NCBI GenBank assembly: GCA_019426215.1
Contig: CM033401.1
Location: 14,265,134 to 14,329,133 of the forward strand
DNA: 64,000 nt
DNA from: Buddleja alternifolia
Taxonomy: Eukaryota > Streptophyta > Magnoliopsida > Lamiales > Scrophulariaceae
Direction of reading: 5' to 3'
In this document: piece after piece, positions 32,050-43,721 of the stretch
How positions within the stretch are numbered: position 1 is the stretch's first letter
How the letters are laid out: each line of letters begins with the position of its first letter
Notes under the pieces: generated by a model
Seen by the model: the letters and a program-made list of their open reading frames with translations, nothing else
Database searches by the model: none
Told to the model about the DNA's origin: nothing
Translations under genes and position numbers: made by a program

Positions 32050-33290
32050 GAGAGTTGGGTCAAGCCCAACACTCTTTGAATTGTGTTGGGCTTGACCCAA
32101 TGCGAGAAATATTAATTTTGAAGTTGGGCTTAGCCCGACCTATAAGGAGTAAGTTGGGTTTGGCCCAACACTTAGAAAAATAAAGTGTTTTATTTGGGGA
32201 TTTGACCGAATAACACCCAATTGAATTAATTTGGGTCTTGGCCCAATGCAATTCAATTATATTAAAATTGGGTTTGACCCAATACCTAATTAAGAAATTA
32301 ATTGGGTTCATTGCTCCTTTCAAAATTAATTGTCTTCTTTAAGATTAAATTAATTTTAGTTTTGTTTTAATTAATTAGGATTTAATCTACTTGACAAAAT
32401 TAAATTGTATTTGATCTCATCATCCGAATTGAATTTTGGATTAAACCCGACAAGAATTAATTATATTGCGAGCTTGGAATGACCAAACCACAATTAATTA
32501 AATTGAGTGTTGAGCTTAGCCCATCATCAATTAAAATTCAATTGTGCATTGGGCTTGATCCCATACTAATTAATTCAATTAGATTGAGTTAAAATTTGGC
32601 TTGGACCCAATAGCAAATTGAATTAACAATTGGGTAACACCCAAACCTGATTATAGTAATTGGGCCCTCATTCTTCCTCGACAATGTCAAAGCCTCAATT
32701 GTGCATCAAATTAAATTTGATTTATTAAATTGGATTTAATAAAATTGAATTATATTTGATTTGTTTTAAATTAAATTAAGTCTTAATTCATCGAACAAAA
32801 TTGAATGTGACTTGATTTAATTTACTCATCCAAATTAAATTAGATTTAATTTGAACTTGATTAAGTTAGAATTACTCAATTATTCATAAAGCCCATAGAA
32901 ATATTGTTGGACTTTATTTCGATAAAGATTAAATAAGTTTTAATCTTATAAGCCCTACAAATCAAATTTGAAATTAATTTCACTATGAATTAAATTGGAT
33001 TATATTCTTCTTATGGCATTTAATTTCGACATGGATTAAATTCAATTTAATCCTCTTGTGTAAATTAAATTGGATTTAATTTCCAAATGAAATTAAATTA
33101 AATTAGATTTTGATTAAATTGGATTTAATCTTATAAGTCCATGAGAATTGTGTGAACTTAATTTGCTTTAACTAAATTAGATTTAATGTTCTCATTAAAA
33201 TTAAATTGGATTTGATTTTTATGAGTTATATTTTCGATCCAACTTAAATTAAATTGGATTTAATTATTTATTAAATAAGACTTAATATAA
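32050..33290 (+). repeat. Array of diverged short motifs (TTGGGYTTGRCCCAA, then ATTAAATTGGATTTAAT)
   Basis: The first part (32050-32650) repeats a near-palindromic GGGCTTGACCCAAT motif with ATTAATT spacers. The second (32690-33270) repeats AAATTRGATTTAAT at irregular spacing, more than ten times. No coding frame is seen. Confidence 0.6.
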
Positions 33291-35430
33291 TCATCACATA
33301 TGTGTTTAATTGTTTTACATGCTCCTTTTATTATGTGATGATGACACCTCATATGGACTTAGAATGTTTTGGTTTTCTTTCTGTTATCTGGGTTGTATTG
33401 GGCCAGAGTTTGAGCCCCCCAGCTTGTATCTTTATTTTATTAGAAACTTGTATAGGCATGTTTCTGTGTAATAAAATTAGAAAGGCCCAATGGAGCATGG
33501 CAGTTCCACAAGAAGCTTGAAGCTCGAAGATTAGATTTTCTGTATAAGTAGAAGCTCTTGTAATAGATAGAATCCCTCCCCGATTGGCTCATTAGCTCGA
33601 GCTAATCTAGGTAAAGTCCATATGAGTGTGTGTTATTAGAATTGCTAGGCGTTTTCTAATTATTATATTTCCTTAACTGCACTAAAAGAAATTAATGCGC
33701 AAAGTGAGACCTTAACTAAATAAGAAATTCTCCCAAATTAATTATACTAAGTAAGAAAGGGATATTGGATATCCTGGCTCTCCATCAAAGTTAGAGAGAT
33801 ATAGTTATGAGTTATGCATCGCATCATCCAGACTAATGGGGATTATGCACCAACTCATAATTCGAAGATCTCTAAGTGGATTTGATGTCATCGGTCGAAG
33901 CAAATCTCATCCCATACACCGTTACAGGTTGCAAGCTGAGATTCAACTGTTAGATCGATAGGAGTTGATGGAAAAGTACTTAGATAGATCACCACCAATA
34001 TTCCGTTACAGGCTGAGGTTAAGTGATCCATGAGCAAAAGCGGGATTGAACCATCAATTGGACTGATTGGCGTGGCACGCCACTTAAAAATTTTAATGAG
34101 CCATACATCGTTACAGATTGCAACCCGTTGAAAATTTTGAAGAACTCATCACTCACTAAGAAATCGGTCTAACGAGATTTTCGTTCATTGCAGTGGGAGT
34201 GCAATGGTTCGAAAATGTAGTGGGAGCCAAGTAAAATTAAAGTCCTAATTTTAGTTGAGTACAATATAATCATCTAATCGTAAATCTTGGCTTATTTTCT
34301 GCATTATATAACTCTCTCTAAGGACCCTCAGTTCTTTTGCTTGAGAATCTTCCAACTAACCTAATTTAACAAATCATTAGATGGTATACTTATTGCAAGC
34401 ATTACTCATGTCCCAATAGAGGGATCAGTGACTGGGGCTATGGTATGAGGTACGCTGAGAAATAAAACTTTGTTCTTGGAGAGCTAATGTTCTATATCTG
34501 ACTTCTTAAGAGCTAGTAATAAAAAGAAGTGCAGAGCTGGTAGGACGAGATATAGTCGGAAATGATACTAGTCATTTAAGATTAACCTCGGTTCCTTTTG
34601 ATAATTCTGGGCACGTGATGGATGATTGGTTTGTTTTACCAAATGGAAATAAGATAGTTGTTTTTCTGACTTAGTCATTAAATAATACTTCTTTAAGTTT
34701 GGTGCTATTAGAGCTAGCATTTATTTTTCAAATAAATCAGGCAACCATACGTCCTTGCTAAATTGTTTAAGCGAATTCGTGCATCCGGAATAAGTGTAAT
34801 GTGCGTAGTATGCTTGGAACAAACTAGTAAAATTGTTTAGTCCCCCTTTACCTGGAAGATATTAAAAGGACCACTCAAGTTTTATAGTTTTCCATGCTGA
34901 CGTGTGTGATCACCTGGTTTGACATGTTCTTTAAAAAGAACATCGTGTGGATTCACAATTGACACTTCCAGAAAATCGCCAAGATGAATAGGGTAGTTTC
35001 ATGCGAGAATAAGACTATGTTGGGCAATGTTAGTTCTATGCTAGAAGTTGCGAGGTTCAACATGGGTGAAGCGTAACTCAATTATATTTTGAATATATGT
35101 CCCTCCAAATTCGTTCCCAAACATTCGACATCGGATGTGATGTAGTGAACGGGTTGTCTTTCAATAAACGAGGGTATGAAAATACCTGACGTAAAGTGAA
35201 GAAGTATAAATTTGGGGGTGTTTCTTTGAGAAACAAATTTGTGTTAACCCTATGAATCTTAAGGAGATCTTTTTCACCTACGCAATGACTTAAGAGTCAT
35301 TGTGCATTTAATAGCCCGATTTCTCAAAGATTAGATCATTCGAGAAAACTAAGAGTAGTAGAAAGATAATTGTGGGAAACAAAATAAACTCTATTCAAAC
35401 CAAGCCTCATAAGACACAACCGCCAATGAA
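33291..35430 (+). other. Internal region of the nested element, unrecognised
   Basis: No domain could be read in any frame over a useful length. There are repeated phrases ATACACCGTTACAGGTTGCA / ATTCCGTTACAGGCTGAG / ATACATCGTTACAGATTGCA near 33920, 34000 and 34105. By position it should hold gag, protease and integrase, now deleted or decayed. Confidence 0.4.
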
Positions 35431-35439
35431 ATGGTCTAG

Positions 35440-36880
35440 TAGAGTATCTTAGCCGCCCGAAAGATATGATGATCTGCTGTAGTAGCGGAAGGATGCCATG
35501 AATATGATTCCTCTACTCATGACCAAGCGATGGTGGGCATGGATAATATGAGAAAATGTATCACTATGAAAGCGGGAATGGATTAATTAGTTGGATTGGA
35601 TTGGCCAAGTTGATGGCGGAAATGGTGTAGTCAATATAAGGGCATTGACTATGAGGAAACCATTTCTCTCCTAGTAATAATCAAATCCATTAGAACTAGG
35701 CTTTCGATAATGGCACACTTGAATTATGGAATCTGAGACATTGATATGTAGGCTCGTTCATCATGTATTCCTTTAGAAGGATGTCCAAAAGGACTACCTA
35801 AAGCTTCGTATCTAAGTTCGATTCTCATAACGTGTGATAGCTGCATAGGTCCATTTATAGAACAAAATGGACGCCTCGTAGTTGTAATTTTCGCTCTAAT
35901 GACACAATGTCATCAAGAATGAAAATGAACCCTGTGTCTGCAATAAGGTCAGTGGGAGCAAGTTAATATTATTGATATTGTATCGACTCGTTGACTGGGG
36001 TCTAGACGAGGCTCTCAAGCACTCTTTTCATCAAAGACTTGTGAGAAGATACCTGTGTCTTTGGAATTTGCACCTATAAAGATAGAGCAAACAAGGCAAT
36101 AGGACTCTCTCAAGCCCTCCACCTAAAGATTATCCCAATTCAATGGTTGATGGTAAAATCTAGGAGAGGTCTCTTGCCTATGAGACATAGACCTCATCTT
36201 TCTAAATCTATGAGAAGATCAAAGAGAGATGTGTGGCGTGGCCTATGCCTTAGATGTAGAATGTCTCATGTTGGCAATGTTATGCACGAAATGGGATCCT
36301 ACTTGCGCGATTAGTGAAGAAGGTAGGTTTCAAGTTAACCTAGGAGAAAAGCACTGGAATATGATGAAAGGTATTCTATGGTACTTAAGAAGGACCAAGA
36401 ATGTAAGAACATGGAAGCGATTACATAATTTTGGATTCTGAATCTAATCATGATCATCGGAAAATCCACTTATGGGTCTGTATTCCCTCTGAATGATGGA
36501 GCAGTGTCTTGGAATAGATTCCGAGCAAAGCACAACTGTCGATTCCACATCTGAGGATTAAGTGTATGGCGAGCTTCGAGGCTGCCAAACAAGTTGTTTG
36601 GATTAAGAAGTTCATAAGATGAACTTCAAGAGGTTCTTAGCGTGGAAATTCCGTTGTCACTAAAGTGTGACAACGATGGAGCTATCGCGCAGGCTAAGGA
36701 ACTGAGGTCTCACAACAAATCTAAAACAAAGGGAGAGAAGTTATTCGAGAAATCGTTGGATTGAGGCAATATTGTCGTGCAGAAATTAGCCTTAGCTCAC
36801 TACATAGCTGACCCAGTCACTAAGCCATTATCAAAGGTGGTGCTAAAGCAACATCTTTAGAAGATAGGTATGATATACCA
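35440..36880 (+). pseudogene. RT and RNase H relic of the nested element
   Basis: Broken frames still show copia motifs: GIDYEETISLLVIIKSIR (35640-35690), LLPMRHRPHLSKSM (near 36170), AMLCTKWDPTCAISEEGRFQ and EKHWNMMKGILWYLRRTKN (36229-36441), and near the end LAHYIADPVTKPLSKVVLKQHL, a run spanning 36782-36858, with HNDWL. Many stops and frameshifts make it inactive. The YVDD catalytic region was not recognised. Confidence 0.75.
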
Positions 36881-36900
36881 TAATGATTGGCTTTGAGTGC

Positions 36901-36911
36901 AAGTGGGAGAT
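36901..36911 (+). promoter_or_regulatory. Polypurine tract of the nested element
   Basis: AAGTGGGAGAT stands directly before the right LTR. Confidence 0.75.
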
Positions 36912-38544
36912 TGTTAGGTGTGTGCCCTTAATGCCAATGAGGATGAATTGGATTTGAATAGGGCACTGATTTATATTGTACAAACATATAAAGACAATGA
37001 GTTTTTGTTCATGTAAAACTTCATGGCATTAATAAGTATTGAACAAATAGTCCATGTGTATCGAGGTTGACTCTTCGCCCTTTATGGAATAAAGAAGTGG
37101 CATGGGGAGAGTCTTATTCTTGATCACTTAAAAGGGTTCGCAGGTCAAAGAATCTTAATTGGGCATTAAGATTCGACTTGTACGACAAATGTTCTAACAA
37201 GGACTGTCAGTCAAACACTATGGGATAGTGAGAACATGTGTCATAGATATATCAATGGAATTGATATATTCAAACACGGCTCATAATAATCCAATCACAT
37301 GGGTTTTTACTTGGTGAATGTCAATGATTGAATTACTGACTATGATAGTATGCGTGAGCCTTTGACCTGAGGATTCATTATCACGATGTGCTTGTGACGT
37401 TGGATTTGTTACTAGAGTTGTTAGGCCCAATTCACCCGTTGGTAGGACCGACCTCAAAGTGCGATCCAAATGGGCAAGTAGTAGTTGTCAAGTGATTGCC
37501 AAGATGGGATTCACTGTCTCGAAAGTAAACGAGCAGATCCCCTATGCGATCATAGGTAACTAAAATAAAAAGTCTTTGGCCAAACCAGAATAATTGACTC
37601 GTATAGGATACGGAGGGCAGTTCAGTCATTTCAGGTTACTATGGTTCATAGCATAGCATCGAGTTATGTGAGTTTGACATATTCCATGACTCTCACTCGA
37701 TCGGGGTACATCAGTGAAGGGCTTATACTTATATGGAATTCGTAGTCAAGAGGTTCGTTATGACACAGTCATTTGTACTTGGTTGGGCTATGATGTGGGG
37801 CCACGGGGCAGGTTAGGTGTCACCCACATCCTTTGGTATTCTCCCATTGCCAATCAAGATGAACTTAGAGAGTCGCGTTAACATGAATGAGCGGAAAATC
37901 ACTTTGTGTACTTGGAGGGGTATTTTGGTAATTTGTCATTAGATGGACAAATTAATAATGTGGACGGATTAATTTAATAAGTTGTTTAATTAGATAAAAC
38001 GATGGAACATTGTATTAATTGAATATTTAATTAACTAGGTTAAATTAAATATTAATTTAATCACACATATATTTAATTAGATTAAATATAAAGTGTAGTT
38101 AAATTATAGTGGACTAAGTTGACTGGGCCAACTTAGCACACTTGGAAATCCACATGGGCCTATGAGGCGCCTAACCTGGGCCTATGAAGGAGGTTCTATT
38201 TAAATCCTCCATCACTAAGACCTAGGTTAAGATTTGATCAGTTGCCACCAGAGTTACACAGTAAAGTAGAGAGAAAATATTCTCTCCCTCTTCTTCTCTT
38301 CTAGCCGCCAATCAGAGATGGAGGAGGAAGATTTTTCGGCGAATTCCGCACGTGATTATCTAGAGGCAGGATTCCCGGGGATTGCTGCTGTGGACGGTGG
38401 ATTAAGAAACGAAATGAAGAATAAAGAGGTAAATTGTTCTGTCTCGTTCTTCGATTAAAATCAACAAAAACCTAAATTGATCCATGGCTCGAGAATCGAA
38501 TAGAAATTTTATTTCGCTGCATTTTCGGGCATCGATTCCCAACA
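36912..38544 (+). repeat. Right LTR of the nested element (1633 bp)
   Basis: It runs from TGTTAGGTGTG to CCCAACA and is the version without the Mutator-like insertion. Confidence 0.9.
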
Positions 38545-39099
38545 CATACACGCATTTATCACACTCGTTGATCTTGAAACCATTTGACAACATCGTGTTA
38601 TCAAATTTTTCATGCCACTGCTTTGGTGCATGTTTAAGTCCATATAATGACGTCAAGTTTACAAACTTTCTTCTCATTTCTAGGAGCAACATACCCCTCA
38701 ATTTGTTCCATGTACATTTCTTCATCTAATTCTTCGTTCAGAAACGCAATCTTAACATCCATTTGATGTATCTCAAGGTTATGCAGCGCGGCAATAACTA
38801 TTGATAAGTATAAGACTGATGGAACTATTGATAAGTATAAGCATCGAAGAAATCAAGACCCTCCGTTTGTTGGTATCCTTTGACTACCAAACGGGCCTTA
38901 TACTTATCAATAGTTCCATTAGTCTTATACTTTATTTTCAGAATCCATTTACAGCCTAAAGGATTACTTCCCTTTGGAAGATCAACCAACTCCCAGATAT
39001 GGTTGTGCAAAATAGACTCAATTTCACTATTGATAGCCTTTTTCCAGAGTTGATCATTTGGACTGGACATAACTTCCTTAATTGTTTTTGGCTCCCATT
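38545..39099 (-). pseudogene. E3 reverse transcriptase, N-terminal part
   Basis: This continues the RT split by the nested element. LKHAPKQWHEKFDNTMLSNGF and WELVDLPKGSNPLGCKWIL can be read. A small duplication (ATTGATAAGTATAAG at about 38803-38842) and a deletion disrupt the middle, and the segment equivalent to RLFIAIAALHNLEMHQMDV is shortened. Confidence 0.85.
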
Positions 39100-40178
39100 C
39101 TAATGTATATGATACAAAGTCGGTACAAAATGTTTTAGAACTCTTGCCTTTTTGCTACGACGTGGTTCTTCATCCCCAGGATTAGAACTACTTATAGACT
39201 CATCAATTCTTTTAAGAGGAACTTGCTCATTTCTTTCCTTACTTGGAAAGACATCCTCAAAAAATGAAGCATTTCTAGATTGCATGATAGTACCTTCATG
39301 AATCTCAGACATTTCTGATTTATGTGCCAGAAATCGATAGGCGCTACTATTAAGTGCATAACCTATGAATATGCAGTCAATAGTTTTAGGCCCTATCTTA
39401 ACTTGTTTGGGTTTGGGTATTTCTACCTTAGCCAAACACCTCCACACTTTGAGGTACTTGTAAGAAGGCTTTTGACCTTTCCAAAGTTCGTACGGAGTCT
39501 CACTCCTACTTTTGTGGGGAATCTTGTTAAGGATATAATTGGCGGAGAGGATCGCCTCCACCCACAAATTCTGCGATAATCCAGAATTTAACAACATCGC
39601 ATTCATCATTTCTTTGAGAGTGTGACTCTTGAGTTCAGCAACGCCATTTGATTGAGGTGAATATGGTGTCGTCGTTTGATGAATAATTCTAGAGTTGATA
39701 AAGAATTCATCAAAAAGCACTCTGTTTCTCCACCTCTATCACTTCGGATAGCTTTTATCCTTTTTTTAAGTTGATTTTCAACTTTCGTTTTGTAATGTGT
39801 AAACGCTCTAAGTGCTTCGTCTTTACTTCTTAGTAAATACACATAACAATACTTTGTGCAATCATCTATGAATGTAATGAAATACTTTTTCCCACCTCTA
39901 GTTTGCACAAACTTCAAATCACAGATATCACTATGAATAAGTTCTAGAGGTGCTGCGTTTCTTTCCACAGAAGGAAACAATTGTTTGAGTAGCTTTGTCT
40001 TAACACAAATCTCACATTTATGTTCATTTTCAACTTTAAAAGTTGGTAATAAGTTCAAGTTGACCAATCTTTGAATAGTATTATAATTTATATGTCCTAG
40101 TCTAAAATGCCACAAATTAGAATATATACTCAAGCAAATAAACAGTATTCTCAATACTTTTATTGCTTTCATTTTCAA
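39100..40178 (-). pseudogene. E3 integrase
   Basis: Two open stretches (40178-39606 and 39720-39100) overlap in different frames, with a frameshift near 39715. Motifs seen are [23 protein letters not shown] (zinc-binding), [10 protein letters not shown] and FIDDCTKY (catalytic Asp residues), SDRGGETE, then [31 protein letters not shown] and GYALNSSAYRFL. The catalytic core is recognisable, but the frame is broken. Confidence 0.88.
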
Positions 40179-40740
40179 TTACAATAGAGCGGATTACATT
40201 CATTACATTTATCTTGAAAAGGCCCTGCTCAAGGTAACCTTTTCCCACATAAAATCTCCTCTTTGTTAAAGAAAATCTATCATCTTCGAAGACTATCTTG
40301 AACCCATTTTTAATCAAAGTTGAACCGGATACCAAATTCTTGCGAATCTCCGAAACATGCAGAACTTCAGTCAATGTCAGCTCTTTTCCTGAAGTCAATT
40401 TTAGCACAACTTTCCTCATTCCAACCACTGGAGATGTGGCTGAGTTGCCTATAAACAATCTCTGTCCATCAGTTGGGGAATAGGACGAGAAAACATCTCT
40501 GTTAGAACAGATGTAGCGAGTAACCCCAGTATCTATGAACCACTCCCTCGGGTTGTCTGCCAAATTGGCATCGAACACGACGGCAGTGAGATCAAGATCA
40601 ATCAGATCGATCGGCATTTGGGGGTCGGACAGGTCGTCGATCATTTCATTGATGCCCTGGACATCATCTTCAGCCAAGTGTACCTGGTTCTGCACTTGGT
40701 TCTTGTTTTTGTTTTGATTTTTTCCAGAACCTTGTCCTTA
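40117..40740 (-). pseudogene. E3 protease region
   Basis: The open stretch 40695-40117 contains EWFIDTGVTRYICSN, the aspartic protease DTG site (the usual DTGATxH is DTGVTRY), followed by [20 protein letters not shown] and SGSTLIKNGFKIVFE. It ends in a frameshift against the integrase frame. Confidence 0.85.
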
Positions 40741-41776
40741 AGACTTATTTTTCTTGGGCTCTTTGCAGTTTCTAGCCCAGTGTCCAAGATGGCCACAGTT
40801 GTAATAGTCGTCTCCCTATTTCAACTTGTCTTTCTTTTTTTGGGAGTTCCCTTTAAACTTCCCCAAGAACTTTCTTTTCCAGTTAGAACTTTTCGAAACT
40901 TCTGTGATGTTTGCCATCACCTGCACCGGAGGCTTCTTGTCAGAAACCCGGTTGTCCTCCTCGATTCTGAGTCGAACGACCAAGTCTTCCAGACTCATCT
41001 CCTTTCTCTTGTGTTTCAAGTAATTTTTGAAATCTTTCTAAGACAACGATAACTTCTCTATGATATAAGCTACTTGGAAAGTTTCACTTAAAGCCATGTC
41101 CTCAGCATGAACTTCATGAATAATTATCTGAAGCTCTTAGACTTGACTCATCACGAACTTAGTGTCCACCATCTTGAAGTCTAAGAACTTTGCAACCACG
41201 AACTTCTTCAGTCCGATGTCCTCAATTCTATATATCTAGTGCCGCTGGGAGGCCTTTAGCGCTCTTAATCGACAGATAGACGTTGTAAAGTGAATCATCT
41301 AACCCACTGAGTATGTAATTCCTGCAAAGGAAATCACTATTATGCTAGGCATCAGATGCCACCCTCGGTTGGTTGTCGGTTGAGTCCTCAGGGACATAAG
41401 GAGCATCCTCCCTTAAGAACCTCGCCAGGTTCAAAGTCATAAGATAGAACAACATCTTTTGCTGCCACCTTTTGAAGGTAGCCCCGCTGAACTTCGACGG
41501 CCTTTCAGCCTAAGCCGGTATAACCGGATTAGCCATTAGAACAAATAGAGGGACAAAAGCAGAGCCAGAACTAGAACCAGGACCCAGGCTTGAATCGGAA
41601 CCTAGCCCGACACCTTCACCAGAGCCAACGCCAAAATCGGATCAAGGACCTAGCTTTGAACCGAAACCAAAACCAAAACCTACACCAGAGCCGGAGCCAA
41701 TATCGAGACCTAGACTAGCACTCGGTCCAAGACCGAAATCAAGAATAGCGCCATCAACATTTCCCATATTAGCCAT
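40741..41776 (-). pseudogene. E3 gag
   Basis: The start is the ATG at 41776-41774 (MANMGNVDG). A glycine-rich N-terminus is again encoded but has stops. The UBN2 part is broken near 41040-41340; [20 protein letters not shown] is intact. The zinc knuckle (40761-40820) reads YYNCGHLGHWARNC: only the first cysteine is lost, to tyrosine. Confidence 0.85.
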
Positions 41777-41807
41777 TTGAACAAAGTGACAGCTTTTGAA
41801 CGACAAC

Positions 41808-41919
41808 GAAATTTAGCGTTAAGTTTGTTGGACAAAACTTCACTAACGTATCAAAACGCTAATAATAGATAAGTATTATATCGAGGCGAGAGAGAAATCT
41901 CTATCCTTAACGCTAAATT
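41808..41919 (-). promoter_or_regulatory. E3 self-complementary primer-binding region
   Basis: Next to the 5' LTR, CTTAACGCTAAATT (minus strand, 41823-41810) is perfectly complementary over 14 nt to the LTR at 41906-41919. The bases after CTTAAC differ from E2 (GCT against ACG) on both sides, so pairing is conserved while sequence is not. A CAACAAA/TTTCGTTG stem with one bulge frames the loop. Confidence 0.55.
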
Positions 41920-42562
41920 GTCTCACCTAGATGGTACGGGTTACTTGCAATAAGCGTCCCAAGATACAACGATATGCTTTCTAAATTCGAAACCACTTCA
42001 AATTTAGAGCCAAACCAACTTAGGCTACTTAGAACTCTTGCGAGAGAAAATATGAGAATGAGAGAAGAGAGAAAGTTGAATTGCTTTTTGGTGTGTTTTA
42101 CATTCTGCTGGAGGAGGACTTTATATAGATTGGGACCTCAATTTAACGAAACTTGCAAGCCCAAGCCTAAGGCCCACTACCACGACCCGAGCCTGGTTCG
42201 ATCCCACGGGCGGTGCGCGTGTGTGTGGTGAACCGGACCATGACTAGGTCTTTCCCTCTCACAAAGCCCACAAAAATCTTATGACCTAAAGGACCAACCC
42301 TTTGTCTCAAGGCAATGGTTTATAAACCATTCCAAACTTTGATTCATTTTCAATGGGATAACCCACTTCAAACATCCCACTTTAGCACTTAATTTCTCAT
42401 TCGTTTCTTATCCGATTTGAGAAATTCGAAATGTTAAACTTATCTACTCGAAATGTAGATTAATATTATCCAATAATATTTAGTATCCTGGATACTTACG
42501 GTGTTCGAATTTCTTATTCAAAAGTTGTGTCCAACAAACTTTTAATAACAAAATATTCAACA
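41826..42562 (-). repeat. E3 5' LTR (737 bp)
   Basis: It runs from TGTTGGACAAAAC to ATTCAACA. Relative to the 3' LTR it has lost about 270 bp after TATATAGATTGGGACC, including the ACGTTCGAACGT palindromes, plus a smaller block. Confidence 0.9.
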
Positions 42563-42567
42563 ATATG

Positions 42568-43716
42568 ATCATTTGTTTGAATAGTTTATCTTATCCACTT
42601 TTAAAGCTGCTCTAGATTTTTTTAACAATTTGAGTGTAACACATTAAGTTTTCATTAATTAACAAAAGATGCTGGTCTTTAAACTAATATTTATTGCTCC
42701 ACAGGCGACTGTCTATTACTTAGAAAAATTCTATTCCAAACTTGGCTTGACTGCACCCAAAATATTCATAATACATGTGCATCATACTTGTCGTTTGATT
42801 TGTGTAAAGTCCAAAATGAGTGACCGAGCACATAGTGAATGTATTACACTTACCATGTCATTAGTGGGGTGCGACCAAACTAAGTCTGCCTAAAATTTTT
42901 CATTTGATGCAAGTCCGATGTGTTATACCGAAATGTTACACACACAAAGCAATCTAAAGCAACTAATGACATTTTGAACTAATCACTTTCTTATCACATT
43001 TAGAAAAGTGAAACCACCAATTTTTGAGTTTTAAGAATTTGACTCCTGAAACAAAATTAAAAAAGCAATGTGTATTCTATAAAAGAAAAATATTTCTTTG
43101 GTTATGTTTGGTTGTATTTTTAAGTTTGTGTTTGAGATTGTATATTGAGAATCTAAATTATCGGTATTTGTGCATAAAAATTGAATTTTGTAATATGTTT
43201 AGTTATCTTTTTAAAAAATGGGCGTCAATGGTGTGATGTAATATCATGATGATATTTTATTGATATTCAATTTAAGAAATGATTGAGTCAGTTATAAAGT
43301 AAAAGGGTGAATAAATTTAATAGAGATGATGGAATAATTAATGATGAGAGATATTGTGATATGATTAAAAATGTGGAATGAGGGATGTTTTTATAGAAAA
43401 GTCAAAAAATACATAGTAAAAAACTGAAAAGATGTATTTTTTTAGTGAAAATTGGTTTGAATGGAATTCTCATTTTCTCTAGAAAATGAAAATTCAACTT
43501 AGAAAATATTGAACATAACCGGATAGACTCAAAACAACAATGAAATACCAACACATGTTGGCTCAGTAAAGAATGAGTCACTTCACCCTTAGAAGGTTGT
43601 AAGTTCAATTCTCCCTACTAATACGAGAGATATGTTGTTGGTTGGTCTGTAATTATCTCTGTAAGTGAGATTTGGTCTCGAAAACATGCCCATATGGTCC
43701 TTGTAGTTGACAGAAG
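42568..43716. other. Intergenic DNA between E3 and the young LTR element
   Basis: It starts with the last bases of the BAHD flank (ATCATTTGTTTGAATAGT). GGTTATGTTT at about 43099 and GAACATAACC at about 43511 might be ends of an old MITE, but no duplication was found. No gene is seen. Confidence 0.45.
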
Positions 43717-43721
43717 CCTAT

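Larger units (their letters stand above)
28398..38544 (+). mobile_element. Nested Ty1/copia LTR retrotransposon on the plus strand, heavily decayed
   Basis: TGTTAGGTG...CCCAACA LTRs lie at 28398-31249 and 36912-38544. There is a tRNA-iMet primer site right after the left LTR and a polypurine tract before the right one. The flanks CATAT (28393-28397) and CATAC (38545-38549) are a 5-bp target duplication with one change, and joining them restores the E3 RT sequence as in E2 (GTCTAACATAC). RT and RNase H relics near 35600-36880 fit copia. Its left LTR holds a Mutator-like insertion. Confidence 0.9.
25708..42562 (-). mobile_element. Ty1/copia LTR retrotransposon E3, with a nested element
   Basis: Same family group and orientation as E1 and E2. 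The 5-bp duplication ATATG is perfect (25703-25707 and 42563-42567). The 3' LTR is 25708-26847 and the 5' LTR is 41826-42562. The coding region is split at 28397/38545, within the reverse transcriptase, by a plus-strand copia element. Removing that leaves an element of about 6.7 kb with gag, protease, integrase, RT and RNase H, all carrying stops or frameshifts. Confidence 0.92.

Noticed and set aside
33302..33520. 72-codon frame in the nested element
   Set aside because: No copia Gag or other domain recognised; not supported as a gene.
43099..43520. MITE with ends GGTTATGTTT / GAACATAACC
   Set aside because: Only nine bases match and no target duplication is seen.
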